Under the pieces are notes generated by a model. The model had not been told where the DNA came from and searched no databases. It worked only from the letters and a program-made list of their open reading frames with translations. Shown here piece by piece: positions 26,185-33,825 of a stretch of DNA of 64,000 nt. A program made the translations under genes and the position numbers. Source of the DNA: Schumannella soli (lineage in GTDB: Bacteria; Actinomycetota; Actinomycetes; Actinomycetales; Microbacteriaceae); NCBI RefSeq assembly GCF_006517435.1, contig NZ_VHQG01000001.1, forward strand, positions 124,001 through 188,000. The letters are read 5' to 3'. Every line of letters begins with the position of its first letter. Within the stretch, counting starts at the first letter, position 1.

Positions 26185-26955
26185 ATGCGCCTGTTCCTCG
26201 CCTCGACCTCCCCGGCCCGGCTCGCCACGCTGAATGCCGCCGGGATCGAGCCCATCGCGATCGCGCCCGGAGTCGACGAGGAGGCCGCCGTCGCCGAGCG
26301 CGAGCAGCGCGACGGCCCGCTCGCGCCGGCCGACATGGTGCAGCTGCTCGCCCGGCTCAAGGCCGAGGCGGTCGTGCGCGAGGTCGAGGATGCGCTGGGC
26401 GCGATGCGCGGGGGCGGTGCCGACGACGGCGGTGTCGCCCGGGGCGCTGCGGACGGCTCCGGCTACCCGGCCGGCCCCGACGGCGCGGCCCGCCCGGCTG
26501 GCGCCGACGGCTCCGGCGACGCCCTGATCTTCGGCGGCGACTCGGCCTTCGCCTTCGGCGGCACGATCTACGGCAAGCCGCACCTGCCCGAGCGCGCGCG
26601 CGAGCGCTGGCTCGCCTACCGCGGGCACAATGGCGTCGGCGGAGTCGGCGTGCTGCACTCCGGGCACTGGCTCATCGCGCTGCGCGACGGACGGGTCGTG
26701 GATGCGGTGGGCGAGGCCTCGCAGGCCGAGGTGCACTTCTCGGGCGACCTGAGTGAGGCCGAGATCGACGCCTACGTCGCGACCGGCGAGCCGCTGAAGG
26801 TCGCGGGCGCCTTCACGATCGACGGCCGGGGCGCCGCGTTCATCGACCGCGTCGTCGGCGACCCGTCGACCGTGATCGGGCTCAGCATCCCCCTGCTGCG
26901 TCGCCTCGCCAGTCGTCTCGGCGTGGCCTGGCCGGAGCTCTGGAACCGGGCCTGA
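26185..26955 (+). CDS. maf: Maf family nucleoside triphosphate pyrophosphatase with insertion
   Basis: This 256-residue protein begins LFLASTSPARLATLNAAGI, the Maf signature, and continues with the GGDSAFAFGG catalytic-base region and YGKPHLPERARERWLAYRGHNG. Maf enzymes hydrolyse non-canonical or excess nucleotides to monophosphates. It is about 40 residues longer than usual. Residues 71-112 form a Gly/Ala/Asp-rich insertion between the second helix and the catalytic strand. TAGGAG before the ATG is a possible ribosome-binding site. Its place between the acyl-CoA carboxylase genes follows the mycobacterial order. Confidence 0.85.
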   Translation: MRLFLASTSPARLATLNAAGIEPIAIAPGVDEEAAVAEREQRDGPLAPADMVQLLARLKAEAVVREVEDALGAMRGGGADDGGVARGAADGSGYPAGPDGAARPAGADGSGDALIFGGDSAFAFGGTIYGKPHLPERARERWLAYRGHNGVGGVGVLHSGHWLIALRDGRVVDAVGEASQAEVHFSGDLSEAEIDAYVATGEPLKVAGAFTIDGRGAAFIDRVVGDPSTVIGLSIPLLRRLASRLGVAWPELWNRA

Positions 26956-27036
26956 GCCTCGCCCTTGTCCGACTCCTCACAGGGCCGGGATCGGGTTTTG
27001 TGGCGGTGCGACAACCGCGACCCCCGAAGGTGTGAA

Positions 27037-27042
27037 TAGGCT
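27037..27042 (+). promoter_or_regulatory. -10 box TAGGCT, leaderless start of accA
   Basis: TAGGCT is followed by 8 nt and the ATG of the carboxylase alpha subunit, with no Shine-Dalgarno sequence between them. It is the same arrangement as in front of the beta subunit gene. Confidence 0.55.
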
Positions 27043-27050
27043 CGTTAGTC

Positions 27051-28820
27051 ATGGCGCCCATCACGAAGGTCCTCGTCGCTAACCGTGGAGAGATCGCAGT
27101 CCGGGTCATCCGGGCCGCGCGGGACGCCGGACTCGGGTCCGTCGCCGTCTACGCCGACCAGGATCGCGACGCCCGTCACGTCAAGCTCGCCGACGAGGCC
27201 TACGCCCTCGGCGGCACCACGAGCGCCGAGACCTACCTCGTGATCGACAAGATCCTCTCGGTCGCCCGCCGCTCCGGCGCCGACGCGATCCACCCCGGCT
27301 ACGGCTTCCTCGCCGAGAACGCCGACTTCGCCCGCGCCGTCATCGCCGCCGGCATCACCTGGATCGGCCCGAGCCCTGAGGCCATCGAGCGCCTCGGCGA
27401 CAAGGTCTCGGCCCGGCACGTCGCCGAGAAGGTCGGCGCCCCGCTCGCCCCCGGAACCCTGAACCCGGTCGCCGACGCGGACGAGGTGCTCGCCTTCGTC
27501 GACCAGGTCGGCCTGCCGGTCGCCATCAAGGCCGCGTTCGGCGGCGGCGGTCGCGGCCTCAAGGTCGCCCGCACCCGCGAGGAGGTGCCTGAGCTCTTCG
27601 AGTCGGCCACCCGCGAGGCGATCGCCGCCTTCGGCCGCGGCGAGTGCTTCGTCGAGAAGTACCTCGACGAGCCGCGCCACGTCGAGACCCAGTGCCTGGC
27701 GGATGCGCACGGCAACGTCGTCGTCGTCTCGACCCGCGACTGCTCGCTGCAGCGCCGTCACCAGAAGCTCGTCGAGGAGGCGCCCGCGCCCTTCATCACC
27801 GACGAGCAGAAGGAGCTGCTCTACAGCTCGTCGAAGGCCATCCTCAAGGAGGTCGGCTACCTCGGCGCCGGCACCTGCGAGTTCCTCATCGGCAAGGACG
27901 GCACGGTGTCGTTCCTCGAGGTCAACACCCGCCTCCAGGTCGAGCACCCCGTCTCGGAGGAGGTCAGCGGCCTCGACCTCGTGCGCGAGCAGTTCCGCCT
28001 CGCCGAGGGCGAGGAGATCGGCTACGGCGACCCCGAGACCCACGGCCACTCGATCGAGTTCCGCATCAACGGCGAAGACCCCGGCCGCAACTTCCTGCCG
28101 ACGCCCGGCCCCGTGCAGGTGCTGCGCTTCCCCGGCGGCCCCGGCGTGCGCGTCGACTCCGGCGTCACGACCGGCGACGTCATCTCGGGCTCCTTCGACT
28201 CGCTGCTGGCGAAGCTCATCGTCACCGGCTCCGACCGCGAGGATGCGCTGGAGCGCGCCCGCCGCGCCCTCGACGAGTTCGAGGTCGCCGGCCTGCCGAC
28301 CGTGCTGCCCTTCCACCGCAAGGTCGTGCGCGATCCCGCCTTCACGGCCGAGGACGGCACCTTCGGCGTCTACACGCGCTGGATCGAGACCGAGTTCGTC
28401 AACGACCTCGAGCCGTGGGGCGGCATGCTCGCCGACGCTCCGGCCGAGGACAAGCGTCACGAGGTCGTCGTCGAGGTCGACGGCAAGCGCATCGCCGTCT
28501 CGCTGCCCACCCGCCTGCTGCCCGCGGGCGGCGGCGGCTCGGTGTCGAGCGCACCCGCGCCGAAGCGCCGCAGCGGCGGCAGCTCGGGCGCCGTCGGCGC
28601 GACCGGCGACGCGGTGAAGTCGCCCATGCAGGCGACGATCGTCAAGGTCGCGGTCGCCGAGGGCGACAAGGTCGTCAAGGGCGACCTCGTGCTCGTGCTC
28701 GAGGCGATGAAGATGGAGCAGCCCATCTCGGCCCACAAGGACGGCACGATCGGCGCCATCACGGCCGAGGTCGGCACGACCGTCTCGGCGGGCCACCAGC
28801 TGCTGACGATCGCCGACTGA
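27051..28820 (+). CDS. accA3: Acetyl/propionyl-CoA carboxylase alpha subunit (biotin carboxylase + BCCP)
   Basis: This is a 589-residue biotin-dependent carboxylase alpha chain. The biotin carboxylase domain spans residues 4 to about 450: [19 protein letters not shown], the ATP-grasp loop [10 protein letters not shown], and the catalytic region [14 protein letters not shown]. The C-terminal carrier domain has the biotinylated lysine at about 554 in [10 protein letters not shown]. It supplies carboxybiotin to the beta subunit at 12.8-14.4 kb and is modified by BirA. It ends at a convergent terminator shared with dedA. Confidence 0.96.
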   Translation: MAPITKVLVANRGEIAVRVIRAARDAGLGSVAVYADQDRDARHVKLADEAYALGGTTSAETYLVIDKILSVARRSGADAIHPGYGFLAENADFARAVIAAGITWIGPSPEAIERLGDKVSARHVAEKVGAPLAPGTLNPVADADEVLAFVDQVGLPVAIKAAFGGGGRGLKVARTREEVPELFESATREAIAAFGRGECFVEKYLDEPRHVETQCLADAHGNVVVVSTRDCSLQRRHQKLVEEAPAPFITDEQKELLYSSSKAILKEVGYLGAGTCEFLIGKDGTVSFLEVNTRLQVEHPVSEEVSGLDLVREQFRLAEGEEIGYGDPETHGHSIEFRINGEDPGRNFLPTPGPVQVLRFPGGPGVRVDSGVTTGDVISGSFDSLLAKLIVTGSDREDALERARRALDEFEVAGLPTVLPFHRKVVRDPAFTAEDGTFGVYTRWIETEFVNDLEPWGGMLADAPAEDKRHEVVVEVDGKRIAVSLPTRLLPAGGGGSVSSAPAPKRRSGGSSGAVGATGDAVKSPMQATIVKVAVAEGDKVVKGDLVLVLEAMKMEQPISAHKDGTIGAITAEVGTTVSAGHQLLTIAD

Positions 28821-28845
28821 CCTCCGGGTCGTCTCTCGCGCTGCT

Positions 28846-28876
28846 CGCCCGGCGCCGGCTCAGCCGGCGTCGGGCG
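28846..28876. terminator. Convergent terminator between accA and dedA
   Basis: A 13-bp stem (CGCCCGGCGCCGG with CCGGCGTCGGGCG, one G-T pair) surrounds a 5-nt loop. It overlaps the last codons of dedA and could stop transcription from both sides. Confidence 0.6.
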
Positions 28877-29663
28877 CTTCCGTGTCCGGGCGGTGTTCTC
28901 GACCGGATGCCGTGCGATCGCCTCCCGAGCGGGCACGCCGGATGCGGCGCACGACCAGCCACGCGACCACGCCGACGACCGCGGCGATGACGACCCCGTC
29001 GAGCACGCCCGACCACTCGTCGATCAGCTCGTACTGCGAGCCGAGAGCGGCGCCGAGCCCGACCAGCAGCGCGTTCCAGGCCGCACTGCCGACGATCGTG
29101 AACAGCGAGAAGCGCCAGAGGGGCATCCGCTGGGCTCCTGCGGGGATCGACACGAGCGAGCGGACGCCGGGGATCAGCCGGCCGAAGAGCACCGAGCGCC
29201 CGCCGTGGCGGGCGAACCAGTCCGACGACCGCTCGAAGTCGTCGCGATCGACGAGCGGCAGCTTCGCCAGCAGGCGGATCGCCCGCTCGACGCCGAGCCT
29301 GGCCCCCAGCGCGTACAGCACGAGCGCCCCGAGGTAGGCGCCGAGCGTCGCCGTCGCCATGACGAGCACGAGGTTCATCGAGCCGAGCGAGGCGAGGAAG
29401 CCGGCGAGCGGCAGCACGACCTCGCTCGGGATCGGCGGGAACACCGTCTCGGCGAAGGTCAGCAGGCCGACGCCCCACTCCCCCAGCGCGTCGATCACGC
29501 GGGCGGCGATCCCGACGAGCCCGTCCAGGTTTTGGACGTCGGCGTGGTCGCCGGACGCCGCGATCGGATCATCCGGGATGCCGCCGCGATGAGCGGTGAC
29601 CTCGGCGATCGCTCGCGAGAAGGGGCTGGTCGTCGTCGGGGCGGCGGCGGTCATCCCGAGCAT
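28860..29663 (-). CDS. DedA family membrane protein
   Basis: This 267-residue protein has the DedA (SNARE-associated/VTT) fold: TFAETVFPPIPSEVVLPLAGFLA, FGRLIPGVRSLVSIPAGAQRMP with the conserved Arg and Pro-Gly-x-Arg, and four or five membrane segments. DedA proteins are linked to flipping of lipid carriers such as undecaprenyl phosphate and to membrane homeostasis. Here the domain is preceded by about 60 extra residues, so the true start could lie downstream of 29663. An ATG at 29654 is another option. The C-terminal tail is rich in arginine. Confidence 0.87.
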   Translation of the reverse strand: MLGMTAAAPTTTSPFSRAIAEVTAHRGGIPDDPIAASGDHADVQNLDGLVGIAARVIDALGEWGVGLLTFAETVFPPIPSEVVLPLAGFLASLGSMNLVLVMATATLGAYLGALVLYALGARLGVERAIRLLAKLPLVDRDDFERSSDWFARHGGRSVLFGRLIPGVRSLVSIPAGAQRMPLWRFSLFTIVGSAAWNALLVGLGAALGSQYELIDEWSGVLDGVVIAAVVGVVAWLVVRRIRRARSGGDRTASGREHRPDTEAPDAG

Positions 29664-29814
29664 CCTCGGTCATCAGGATGTGCGTCTCCGGTCAACGAGG
29701 TGCGCAGACGCCGGTCGCGCCCGGGGCCGGACCGACGAACCGCGCGTCGGGGTCGGGAACCGGGTCGGGATCCGGCTCTGGCCCGGAACCCTCGGCGGGT
29801 GGATGATGTGCCGC

Positions 29815-30123
29815 ATGAGCGAGGGCGACGACGCATCCGAGGAGCTGCCCGCGGAGTTCGCCTTCGCGGCGCCCCTGCGCACCGACAGCGACAACGAGGG
29901 CGCCTGGACGGTCGTGGTCTGGCCGGGCAGCTACGAGCTGCTGGGCAGCCGGATGCCGGTCAAGGTCGCCGGCTCGGTCGACGGCGTCGCGGTCTCGACC
30001 TCGGTGCTCCCCTTCGGCGACGGCGCGCACGTGCTCCCCCTGCGCGCCGAGGTGCGCCGCCGACTCGCGGCCCTCGGCATCCGGCTCGGCGACGAGGTCA
30101 CCGTGCGGCTGCGCCGCCGCTGA
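29815..30123 (+). CDS. DUF1905 domain protein
   Basis: This protein of about 102 residues matches the DUF1905 pattern: FAAPLRTDSDNEGAWTVVVWP, VKVAGSVDGVAVSTSVLPFGDGAHVLPLRAEVRRRLA and GDEVTVRLRRR. It is a small beta-barrel-like domain of unknown function. ATG at 29815 gives a normal-length protein. ATG codons at 29803 and 29806 are alternatives. It is followed within 15 bp by a copy of the 69-bp palindromic element. Confidence 0.8.
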   Translation: MSEGDDASEELPAEFAFAAPLRTDSDNEGAWTVVVWPGSYELLGSRMPVKVAGSVDGVAVSTSVLPFGDGAHVLPLRAEVRRRLAALGIRLGDEVTVRLRRR

Positions 30124-30137
30124 TCGGCGTCGCTCCT

Positions 30138-30206
30138 GCGCAGGATCGCGCGGCGATCCTGGTTTCGCCGCACGATATCGGGCGGCGAAACCAAGATCGT
30201 GCGGCG
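30138..30206 (+). repeat. 69-bp doubly palindromic element, copy A
   Basis: The element contains a tight palindrome CAGGATCGC-GCG-GCGATCCTG (30141-30161) and an outer pair CGCCGCACGAT (30166-30176) with ATCGTGCGGCG (30196-30206). In this copy an alternative 11-bp pair GGTTTCGCCGC/GCGGCGAAACC also exists. Copies B and C lie in the opposite orientation at 31249 and 35593. By eye about 61 of 69 bases match copy C and about 54 match copy B. Confidence 0.85.
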
Positions 30207-30224
30207 GTCTCGGCGTCCGAGCGC

Positions 30225-31190
30225 TCAGCTGCCCAGCCCGAATCGTGCGAGCAACCGCTCGAGCTTCCGCGGAGAACGCGCCTCCGCCCATCCCCACCTC
30301 ATGACGGTCGTGCCGAGCGCCCGCAGGTCGTCCTCGCGGCGCTTTTCATCGATGACCGCTTCAGCCGGGGTTCGTCCGTTCAAGAACTCCTCGCGCATGT
30401 ACTTGCCGTATCCGTCGAACTCGCCGATGAGCCGGAGCTCGGGCCACCAGAAGTCGGTGATGCCGACGAGACGGCTCCCGTCATGGAACGGCTGCTGCAG
30501 CACCGGCGCCGGGATCCCCAGACGATGCATCGTGACGCGACTCAGCCCCTCTCCCGGTGATCCGCTTCGTCCATCGGCCAACGCGATCGCTGACGACGCC
30601 CGACCGAGCCCGATGCGACTCGCCGAGCGCTCGAGCTCTGCGAGGAGTCCGTCGTGATCCACCCGACGCGCCCGCACCCCTGAATCCTTGGCATTCGACG
30701 GGCGCTGCGCGTGGTCGAGCATCGGGACCGAGAGCTCCAGCGGCGCGCGACGGCTGACATCCACGAGCGTGCGCACCAGACTGGTCACCCGGTAGCCGTC
30801 GATCTCGACGTCGTCGACGGTGCGTGCTCCCAGCCGGCGCACGAGTTCCGGTCGGCTGCGCCCACCCGAGCGGTCGGTCATGACGATCTCGGGCCTGTCG
30901 GGGAGCGGCGTTGTGAACGGCAGCTCCCAGAGCACTGCGGCGGTGGTCCCGCTGAACGGCTCGTCGAGCCCGTGCCGACGGGACGCCGCCTCGACACGCG
31001 CGACGAAGCGCTCTTCGGGCGAGAGCTGCGCCCACACGGCCGTCGGCAGGTAGACCCCGGTCGCGCAGCGCGTCAGCCTGCCCGAGTTCACAGCCTGGTA
31101 GAACCGTGCTTCAGCCCCGATAGCGCGAGCCTCGGATGCGAGCGCCAGCGAGTCGAGCCAGTCGAGAGGTCGAGTTCCGTGCATGTGCAC
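30225..31190 (-). CDS. AbiEi-like N-terminal domain with Vsr/DUF559-type nuclease-fold C-terminus
   Basis: This 321-residue protein has the arrangement seen in many actinobacterial proteins annotated as type IV antitoxin AbiEi-like. The N-terminal winged-helix-like part contains ARFYQAVNSGRLTRCATGVYLP (split here around residues 29-50). A middle region has VTSLVRTLVDVSRRAP. The C-terminal PD-(D/E)XK-like domain has EFDGYGKY near 257-264 and EKRREDDLRALG near 277-288. The possible metal ligands Glu, Asp, Glu and Lys are present. No toxin partner (AbiEii nucleotidyltransferase) is adjacent. GTG at 31190 or ATG at 31184 may start it. Copies A and B of the 69-bp element flank it in opposite orientations. 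Confidence 0.72.
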   Translation of the reverse strand: MHMHGTRPLDWLDSLALASEARAIGAEARFYQAVNSGRLTRCATGVYLPTAVWAQLSPEERFVARVEAASRRHGLDEPFSGTTAAVLWELPFTTPLPDRPEIVMTDRSGGRSRPELVRRLGARTVDDVEIDGYRVTSLVRTLVDVSRRAPLELSVPMLDHAQRPSNAKDSGVRARRVDHDGLLAELERSASRIGLGRASSAIALADGRSGSPGEGLSRVTMHRLGIPAPVLQQPFHDGSRLVGITDFWWPELRLIGEFDGYGKYMREEFLNGRTPAEAVIDEKRREDDLRALGTTVMRWGWAEARSPRKLERLLARFGLGS

Positions 31191-31248
31191 ATGCTGGATG
31201 TCGTCCGGCCTCGGCGGATGCCCCGAGCCGCTTCCGTGGGGAACTCGC

Positions 31249-31317
31249 CGCCGCGCGATCTTGGGGAGGAGTGCGAATATCGTGCGGCGAAGCCAGGATC
31301 GCCGCGCGATCCTGCAT
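31249..31317 (-). repeat. 69-bp doubly palindromic element, copy B
   Basis: This copy is in reverse orientation relative to copy A. The tight palindrome and outer arms are kept (one arm reads CGCCGCGCGAT), while the central third is divergent. It lies between the AbiEi-like gene and the lpdA stop. Confidence 0.8.
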
Positions 31318-31422
31318 CACTGCGGATGCGCGGACTCGATCGGGACGCTGCGGGCCGGAGGGGACAATGCGGGCCGGCGACGAACGCAGACCAGCGCACG
31401 CCCTGGCAGGGCGGGCCGCAGG

Positions 31423-32859
31423 TCAGCTGACGATGTGCATCGCGCGGGCGGCGTCGGTGATGCTGCCCGAGAGCGAGGGGTAGACGCTGAAGGCGCGGGC
31501 CAGCTGGTCGACCGTGAGGCGGTGCTCGACCGCGAGGGCGATCGGCAGCACGAGCTCCGAGGCCTTCGGGGCGACCACGACGCCGCCGATCACGGTGCCC
31601 GAGCCGGTGCGGGCGAACAGCTTCACGAAGCCGTCCTTGATGCCCATCATCTTCGCGCGCGGGTTCGAGGCGAGCGGCAGCTTGTAGATGTCGCCCTGGG
31701 CGATGCCGTCTTCGATCTGCTTCTGCGACCAGCCGACCGTGGCGATCTCGGGCTGGGTGAAGATGTTCGAGGTGACGTTGCGCAGCTCGGTCGGGTTCAC
31801 CGCATCCCCCATCGCGTGGTAGACCGCGGTGCGGCCCTGCATGGAGGCGACGGAGGCCAGCGGCAGGAAGTCGCTGCAGTCGCCGGCCGCGTAGATCGAG
31901 GGCATCGACGTGCGGGCGACGCGGTTGACGCGGATGTGGCCGCTGTCGGCGAGCTGCACACCCGCCTCCTCGAGGCCGATGCCCTTCGTGTTCGGGATCG
32001 AGCCGACCGCGATGAGGCAGTGCGATCCGCGCACCTCGCGGCCGTCGGAGAGCGTGACGACGACCTCGTCGCCGTCGCGGGTGACGCTGTCGGCGCGGCT
32101 CTTCGAGAGCACCTGCATGCCGTTGCGGCGGAAGACGTCCTCGATGACGCGCGCGGCGTCCGCATCCTCGCCCGGCAGCACCTGGTCACGGCTCGAGATG
32201 AGCGTGACGTCGGCGCCGAGCGCGCGGTAGGCGCTGGCGAACTCGGCGCCGGTGACGCCGGATCCGACGACGATCATGTGCTCGGGCACGTCCTGCAGCT
32301 GGTACAGCTGCGTCCAGGTGAGGATGCGCTCGCCATCCGGCTTGGCCGTCGGCAGAACGCGCGGGCTCGCGCCGACCGAGACGACGAGCGTCTCGGCGTC
32401 GATCTCGTCGAAGTCGGTGCGCTTCGAGCCCTTGCCGGTCGAGACGACGATGCGGTTCGGGCCGTCGAGGCGGCCGTCGCCGGTGACGATGTTGACGCCC
32501 GCCTTGATCAGCTGCGACTTCATGTCCTCCGACTGCTGCCGGGCGAGCATGAGCAGGCGCTGGTTGACGGCGCCCAGGTTGACCGTGATCTCGGGCTTGA
32601 CGGCGCGGCCGTTGTCGCCGCGGGCGAAGAACTGCACGCCCAGATCGGCGGCGCCGCCCACCTGCGTTCCCGCCTCGGCGGTCGCGATGAGGGTCTTCGA
32701 GGGCACCACGTCGGTGAGCACGGCCGATCCGCCGACGCCGACGCGCTCGACGAGGGTCACCTCGGCGCCGAGCTGCGCGCCCGCGAGGGCCGCCTCGTAG
32801 CCACCGGGACCGCCTCCGAGGACGGCGATGCGCTGCTTCCGGTCGAACTGGTAGGGCAT
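31423..32859 (-). CDS. lpdA: NAD(P)H-quinone dehydrogenase, LpdA type
   Basis: This 478-residue flavoprotein disulfide-reductase homologue has an FAD motif (IAVLGGGPGGYEAALAGAQ), an NAD motif (HMIVVGSGVTGAEFASAY) and a C-terminal dimerisation domain ending in the VHPSLS-like VYPSLSGSI. The redox-active Cys pair of dihydrolipoamide dehydrogenase is missing. The region reads GGSAVLTDVVPSKTL, where true dihydrolipoamide dehydrogenases have two cysteines. That is the state of M. tuberculosis LpdA (Rv3303c), a quinone reductase. ATG at 32859 gives the conserved start, and 27 further in-frame residues upstream look non-coding. Confidence 0.9.
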   Translation of the reverse strand: MPYQFDRKQRIAVLGGGPGGYEAALAGAQLGAEVTLVERVGVGGSAVLTDVVPSKTLIATAEAGTQVGGAADLGVQFFARGDNGRAVKPEITVNLGAVNQRLLMLARQQSEDMKSQLIKAGVNIVTGDGRLDGPNRIVVSTGKGSKRTDFDEIDAETLVVSVGASPRVLPTAKPDGERILTWTQLYQLQDVPEHMIVVGSGVTGAEFASAYRALGADVTLISSRDQVLPGEDADAARVIEDVFRRNGMQVLSKSRADSVTRDGDEVVVTLSDGREVRGSHCLIAVGSIPNTKGIGLEEAGVQLADSGHIRVNRVARTSMPSIYAAGDCSDFLPLASVASMQGRTAVYHAMGDAVNPTELRNVTSNIFTQPEIATVGWSQKQIEDGIAQGDIYKLPLASNPRAKMMGIKDGFVKLFARTGSGTVIGGVVVAPKASELVLPIALAVEHRLTVDQLARAFSVYPSLSGSITDAARAMHIVS

Positions 32860-32953
32860 GCCCCGATTCTTCCAGGTTCCGAGGGCTGCCGCCGACGTCG
32901 CCGAGGTGGATGGCGCGTGCACGTTCGGAGCGGGTTCCACCGCCGTCGAGGCT

Positions 32954-32959
32954 TAGGCT
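32954..32959 (+). promoter_or_regulatory. -10 box TAGGCT, leaderless start of PNP gene
   Basis: TAGGCT ends 6 nt before the ATG of the purine nucleoside phosphorylase gene, so the transcript probably begins at the start codon. Confidence 0.55.
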
Positions 32960-32965
32960 CGGCTC

Positions 32966-33799
32966 ATGGCGACGACGCAGCAGAACCCCCTCGACGACCC
33001 CGCGGCCGATCCCTTCCAGATCGCCGCTCACGCAGCCGAGCAGCTGGCCGCCGCGACCGGCGTCGCCGTGCACGACATCGCCCTGACGCTGGGCAGCGGA
33101 TGGGCCAAGGCCGCCGATCTGCTCGGCGAGACGGTCGCCACGATCCCGGCCACCGAGATCGCCGGCTTCAGCGCTCCCGCGCTCACCGGCCACGTCGGCA
33201 ACCTGCGCAGCATCCGCCTCGCCGACGGCCGTCACGCGCTCGTCATCGGCGCCCGCACGCACTTCTACGAGGGCCACGGCGTGCGCCGGGTGGTGCACTC
33301 GGTGCGCACCGCCGCGGCGGCCGGCGCGAAGACCATGGTGCTGACCAACGGCGCCGGCGGCATCAAGGACCACTGGACGCCGGGAACCCCGGTGCTGATC
33401 AGCGACCACCTCAACCTGACGGCCGCGTCGCCGCTCGAGGGCGCGACCTTCATCGATCTCACCGACCTCTACTCCGCCCGCCTGCGCGCGGTGGCCCGCG
33501 AGGTCGATCCCACCCTCGACGACGGCGTCTACGTGCAGTTCCGCGGGCCGCACTACGAGACCCCGGCCGAGGTGCAGTACGCGAAGACGATCGGCGGTCA
33601 CATCGTCGGCATGTCGACGGCGCTCGAAGCGATCGCGGCACGTCAGGCCGGCATGGAGGTGCTCGGCTTCTCGCTCATCACGAACCTCGCCGCCGGCATC
33701 TCGCCCGACCCGCTGAGCCACGCCGAGGTGCTGCAGGCCGGCAAGGACGCCGAGCCGGTCATCAGCGACCTGCTCGCCCGCGTCGTGGCGAAGCTGTGA
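32966..33799 (+). CDS. punA: Purine-nucleoside phosphorylase (trimeric, PunA type)
   Basis: This 277-residue enzyme splits purine (deoxy)nucleosides with phosphate to base and (deoxy)ribose-1-phosphate. It has LTLGSGWAKAADLL (phosphate site), GHVGNLRSIRL, VLTNGAGGIKDHWTPG, FRGPHYETPAEVQY and GMSTALEAIAARQAGMEVLGFSLITNLAAG, typical of the low-molecular-weight trimeric class. It is followed at once by a phosphosugar mutase that can convert the sugar-1-phosphate product. Confidence 0.94.
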   Translation: MATTQQNPLDDPAADPFQIAAHAAEQLAAATGVAVHDIALTLGSGWAKAADLLGETVATIPATEIAGFSAPALTGHVGNLRSIRLADGRHALVIGARTHFYEGHGVRRVVHSVRTAAAAGAKTMVLTNGAGGIKDHWTPGTPVLISDHLNLTAASPLEGATFIDLTDLYSARLRAVAREVDPTLDDGVYVQFRGPHYETPAEVQYAKTIGGHIVGMSTALEAIAARQAGMEVLGFSLITNLAAGISPDPLSHAEVLQAGKDAEPVISDLLARVVAKL

Positions 33800-33825
33800 G
33801 CGCGAGCGCGACGGGAGACGGCGCC

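Noticed and set aside
31183-33825. Open frame of over 1400 codons running through to 35577
   Set aside because: Its first 2.6 kb is antisense to lpdA and out of frame with the purine nucleoside phosphorylase gene, and has Arg/Asp/Gly-rich shadow composition; only the part from about 33826 encodes a recognisable protein.
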